Source of the DNA: Candidatus Tanganyikabacteria bacterium
GTDB lineage: Bacteria; Cyanobacteriota; Sericytochromatia; S15B-MN24; VGJW01
Assembly: GCA_016867265.1 (NCBI GenBank)
Contig: VGJW01000013.1
Location: 1 to 64,000, forward strand
Length of the DNA: 64,000 bases
Direction of reading: 5' to 3'
In this document: piece after piece, positions 61,379 to 64,000 of the stretch
Numbering within the stretch: position 1 is the first letter of the stretch
How the letters are laid out: each line of letters opens with the position of its first letter
Program-made: the position numbers and the translations under genes
Notes under the pieces: generated by a model
Database searches by the model: none
Told to the model about the DNA's origin: nothing
What the model saw: the letters and a program-made list of their open reading frames with translations, nothing else

Positions 61379-62592
61379 TGAAAGCGATGCATGCCCTGCT
61401 GGCCGCCAGCCTGACGGTGATGGCCATGGTTCCCGTGGCCGAGGCCCAGGTGCCGCGCAGCCTGGTCTCGCGGCTGATGCCCGGCCTGGACCAGCGCGTC
61501 GTCCTGGTGGCGGGGACTCCGCTGTCCGACGGAACCCGTTACCTGCCCCAAAATGACCTGACGGCCTGGTTCCCGGGCAAGGCCGGCACCGGCATCCTGA
61601 TGGTCGGACACGAGCTTCGTGCGGGTGCCGAAGGGGGTGTCGGCGGGGCCTTCTCCCGGCTCGAGGTACGTCGGACGCGGGGCAAGGACGGCCTCGATTT
61701 CGTCGTCACGGGGGGGCAGCGGTGGGCGCAGGGCATGCACAACAACTGTGCCGGAGGCGTGACGCCCTGGGGTACCGTGCTGTCCGGGGAGGAGTATCCC
61801 ATTCGGGCGCTGCCCGAGACCGATTGGGCGGCGATTGGCAAGCCACCCTACGCGGCCAACTCGCCCATCCTGGCCTACGGCTGGATCCAGGAGATCGATC
61901 CCGGGGCCAATGAGCCCTCTGCCCGATTGAAGACCCGCAAGGCCATGGGCCGATTCAGCCACGAGGCAGCGGCCGTTGCGGACTTGCGCACGGTGTACAT
62001 GACCGAGGATGACGCCGATGGGCATCTGTATCGCTTTACGGCCAAGCGGCCGCGCGACCTCTCCGAGGGAAGGCTCGAGGCCCTGGATGTGCGCGGGCGG
62101 CGCTGGATCACGCTGGCTGACCCCGGGAACGCCTCGTGGGAGGCGACCCGCAAGGGGGCCACGCTCTTCCAGCGACTCGAGGACGTGCAGATCGGCCCGG
62201 ACCGCGCCGTCTGGTTTGCCGAGACGGGCATGCCCGAGAAGGGCGATCCTTATGGGCGGGTTCATCGTCTGGACCCCCGGACGCTGGAGTTGCGCACGGT
62301 TGTCGCGGGGGACGGACGCAGGCTGGCCAATCCGGACAATCTGGCTTTCGACCGCAAGGGGCGTCTCTATATCTGCGAGGACCAGAACCAGGAGAATTAC
62401 GACAGCTACGGTGACAACCAGATCCTGCGTTGGAACCAGCAGGATGGTTCCCTGACGGAGGTCCTGGCCATCGGCGGCGCTGCGGAGCCCAGTGGACCTT
62501 CGTTCCTTGGCGAGGACGACAGCCTCGTCTTTACGGTGATGGCCGGACGGGCAAGCCAACTGGTGCACGTCTGGGGTGCGCCGCTGCTCTGA
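61378..62592 (+). CDS. Exported PhoX-like (DUF839) protein
   Basis: This 404-residue protein has a signal peptide (LLAASLTVMAMVPVAEAQ). Its propeller-like sequence is related to the DUF839/PhoX alkaline phosphatase family: GILMVGHELRAGAEGG, GGVTPWGTVLSGEEYP, GRFSHEAAAV, VYMTEDDADGHLYRF and ENYDSYGDNQILRW. These match the conserved PhoX blocks around the calcium/iron site. A phosphatase function is plausible but untested. It overlaps the upstream peptidase gene and ends at a strong terminator. Confidence 0.83.
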   Translation: MKAMHALLAASLTVMAMVPVAEAQVPRSLVSRLMPGLDQRVVLVAGTPLSDGTRYLPQNDLTAWFPGKAGTGILMVGHELRAGAEGGVGGAFSRLEVRRTRGKDGLDFVVTGGQRWAQGMHNNCAGGVTPWGTVLSGEEYPIRALPETDWAAIGKPPYAANSPILAYGWIQEIDPGANEPSARLKTRKAMGRFSHEAAAVADLRTVYMTEDDADGHLYRFTAKRPRDLSEGRLEALDVRGRRWITLADPGNASWEATRKGATLFQRLEDVQIGPDRAVWFAETGMPEKGDPYGRVHRLDPRTLELRTVVAGDGRRLANPDNLAFDRKGRLYICEDQNQENYDSYGDNQILRWNQQDGSLTEVLAIGGAAEPSGPSFLGEDDSLVFTVMAGRASQLVHVWGAPLL

Positions 62593-62621
62593 ACTACCGC
62601 AGGATTTCTTGATCCCCATGC

Positions 62622-62655
62622 CGAATCGGCCTCCCGGGGGTGGGAGGCCGATTCG
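62622..62655. terminator. Strong bidirectional hairpin between convergent genes
   Basis: A perfect 14-base stem (62622-62635 with 62642-62655) and 6-base loop lies 30 bases after the PhoX-like stop and 15 bases before the convergent lipoprotein stop. There is no T-run. Confidence 0.75.
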
Positions 62656-62669
62656 ACGTTGGGGTAGGG

Positions 62670-63701
62670 CTACTTGACGACCACGGCGTCGAGGACGGGG
62701 GCATCGAAGCCGTCGCTGCCGAGGTAGTAGTCGTAGGTGAAGTTGAAGCGAACCTTGACTGCGGCGGCACGGGGCAGGTCGGCCCTGACGTTGGTCCACG
62801 CGGGCTGGGTGCCCGGTGCGGACCACACGGCGGTCCAGGTGGCGCCGTTGTCCGTCGAGGCCTCGACAGCGAAGGTCGCGGTCTTGAAGTAGTACTGCTT
62901 GGTGAACTTGCCGTAGGCAAAGCTGACCTTGGGGGCGGCGAGGGCGCTGGTGTTGATGGCGTTCTTCAGCGTCAGCGTGTAAGCGCCTGGGGCCGTGACC
63001 TTGCCGTCAGCACCGCCGGCCGTCGCGCCCTTGGTGCCAGCCTGGGCGGCGGCAGCGCTGCTGTTCCAGCCGGTGCCGGGCGTGACATCCGTCAGGTATG
63101 CAGGCTTGGCATAGGCGGCATTGAAGGCGCCGAGACCGTTCTCGAAGCTCTCGTCCACGAGGGTCCCGGCCGCAGGCGGCGTGGTCGGGCTGGTGGAGGG
63201 TGCGGGGGAAGGCTGCGTGTAGACGACATCGCCATCGACAAGCGTCAGGTCGACACCGAGTCCGGCGGACGAGACGACGGTGGGCTGCAGCTTGAGCGTG
63301 AGCTTGACGGTGGTCGTCTGGCCGGCCAGGAGGTCAACGTTGCCCTGCTCGACGGTGCCGATGGGCTGGGAAGCTGCATTGAGCCCCTCGACCTTGATGA
63401 CAGCCTTGCCGGGGGCGAGGTTGTCCATCGCCATGTCGGCACCCTTGGCCACGGTCTTGGAGACGGGTGCACCCGACGCTGGCGTGACGGTCAGGCGGAT
63501 GGAGGCCACCTCGGCTACGGTTGCCTGGGTCCGGTAGGCTGATGCCTCGCTCAGGACGAGCCGGATGCCCGCCATCTGCAGGGCAGGGGCGGCCGCCAGG
63601 GTCTGGGCGTAGGCGTAGCGGCTGGGAGCCACCTGCGTCGTCGCCCCGCAGCCCACGAGGGCGACGGCGGCGAGGGGCAGCAGGGTCCAGAGCTTCGACA
63701 T
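62670..63701 (-). CDS. Lipoprotein with C-terminal beta-sandwich domain
   Basis: This 343-residue lipoprotein has a clear lipobox AVALVGC. Residues about 35-170 are an Ala/Val/Thr-rich beta region resembling the N-terminal domains of the kelch lipoproteins elsewhere in this window. A Pro/Ser/Thr linker follows (SPAPSTSPTTPP). The C-terminal half (SFENGLGAFNAAY, EASTDNGATWTAVW, VKVRFNFTYDYYLGSDGF, APVLDAVVVK) looks like a jelly-roll carbohydrate-binding or MAM-like domain. GAGG precedes the ATG at 63701. Confidence 0.78.
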   Translation of the reverse strand: MSKLWTLLPLAAVALVGCGATTQVAPSRYAYAQTLAAAPALQMAGIRLVLSEASAYRTQATVAEVASIRLTVTPASGAPVSKTVAKGADMAMDNLAPGKAVIKVEGLNAASQPIGTVEQGNVDLLAGQTTTVKLTLKLQPTVVSSAGLGVDLTLVDGDVVYTQPSPAPSTSPTTPPAAGTLVDESFENGLGAFNAAYAKPAYLTDVTPGTGWNSSAAAAQAGTKGATAGGADGKVTAPGAYTLTLKNAINTSALAAPKVSFAYGKFTKQYYFKTATFAVEASTDNGATWTAVWSAPGTQPAWTNVRADLPRAAAVKVRFNFTYDYYLGSDGFDAPVLDAVVVK

Positions 63702-63797
63702 CTTCAGATCCTCTTCGGGGAGGGGTGATGCTTCTGTTGTCGGGCGGGCCGTCGCGGGCATTCTTGTGACGCACTCAAGTCGAGGTTAAGGTGCGAA

Positions 63798-63830
63798 GAA
63801 GCCCCCTCCGCGCGTAGCGGAGAGGGCTTC
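63798..63830 (-). terminator. Hairpin downstream of the last gene
   Basis: A 14-base stem with one mismatch (63798-63811 with 63817-63830) and 5-base loop lies 16 bases past the stop of the partial gene. No T-run follows, so it may be a weak terminator. Confidence 0.55.
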
Positions 63831-63846
63831 AGTCGGAAGCGGACGA

Positions 63847-64000
63847 CTACTTCGAGGCCGGTGCGCTCGTTGCAGCCGGTGATGCCGCGGCAGCCGGGCT
63901 GGGCGACGGCGTCGGCGCCGGGGTCGGGGCAGGAGAGGCCACGGGGGGCTGGTCTACCAGCTTGCGGATGGTGTCGAGCTTGTGGGAGGCAATCAGGTAG
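63847..64000 (-). CDS. C-terminal end of a Pro/Ala-rich protein (partial)
   Basis: The frame is open to the end of the window and stops at TAG 63847-63849. The visible 50 residues comprise a short helix-like stretch (YLIASHKLDTIRKLVDQP) followed by a low-complexity Pro/Ala/Ser/Thr tail. The family cannot be determined from this fragment. A hairpin lies downstream. Confidence 0.6.
   Translation of the reverse strand, partial: YLIASHKLDTIRKLVDQPPVASPAPTPAPTPSPSPAAAASPAATSAPASK

Overview
The window is a dense, GC-rich (roughly two thirds G+C by eye) bacterial chromosome segment with about 60 genes, very short intergenic gaps and many ATGA, GTGA, TTGA or TGATG start/stop overlaps. GTG and TTG starts are common. 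No rRNA, tRNA, CRISPR array or insertion sequence was recognised. Two proteins point to the cyanobacterial phylum: a long NusB whose N-terminus matches the extended cyanobacterial form, and a small ferredoxin of the CEGVADC type. No photosynthesis gene is visible, while ETF:quinone oxidoreductase and a propionyl-CoA to succinyl-CoA pathway suggest aerobic heterotrophy. My best inference, of moderate confidence, is a high-GC non-photosynthetic relative of Cyanobacteriota (Sericytochromatia-like).

Layout. 1-5.9 kb: the end of mnmG, ETF-QO, a ferredoxin, an ABC-2 exporter and a YgfZ-like protein. 5.85-10.3 kb (minus strand): the highlight, a seven-gene, tightly overlapping operon that appears to encode a complete ubiquitin-like conjugation system. 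In transcription order it has a GNAT-like protein, a membrane-hairpin protein, a degenerate RING-like/OB-fold protein (E3 candidate), a ThiF/E1-like enzyme, a YukD-like ubiquitin-like protein, an E2-like enzyme with a CLG active site, and a JAMM isopeptidase. 10.4-17.9 kb: an accessory stretch with a SRPBCC protein, a YkgJ protein, a subtilase lipoprotein, a Fic gene broken by two stops, a candidate papain-fold toxin-like protein and a five-EF-hand protein. 18-30 kb: aspS and asnS, chaperones and proteases (Hsp20, HtrA, a DnaJ with a reduced zinc region), small secreted proteins, FAH and metallo-beta-lactamase hydrolases, a cNMP-binding protein and a secreted phospholipase D-like protein.

30.3-35.7 kb (minus) is a housekeeping cluster in the transcriptional order pepQ-like (split by an amber codon), efp, accB, accC, nusB, ftsY. 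35.8-37.5 kb holds two NHL-type repeat genes, each interrupted. 38.4-44 kb (minus) is an overlapping operon of two kelch-type lipoproteins, a small lipoprotein and a subtilase. 44-50.4 kb has apt, relA/spoT, an ITP pyrophosphatase, a large NYN-domain protein and a FUSC-like membrane protein. 50.4-53.1 kb has an M20 amidohydrolase and a VWD-like protein.

53.2-59.2 kb (plus) forms a coherent pathway: biotin carboxylase/BCCP, methylmalonyl-CoA mutase large chain, methylmalonyl-CoA epimerase, and SucC and SucD, converting propionyl-CoA to succinyl-CoA and then succinate. The carboxyltransferase and the B12-binding mutase chain are not in the window. 59.2-62.6 kb has CorA, a DmpA-type peptidase and a PhoX-like protein in overlapping order. 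The window ends with a secreted lipoprotein and the end of a Pro/Ala-rich protein.
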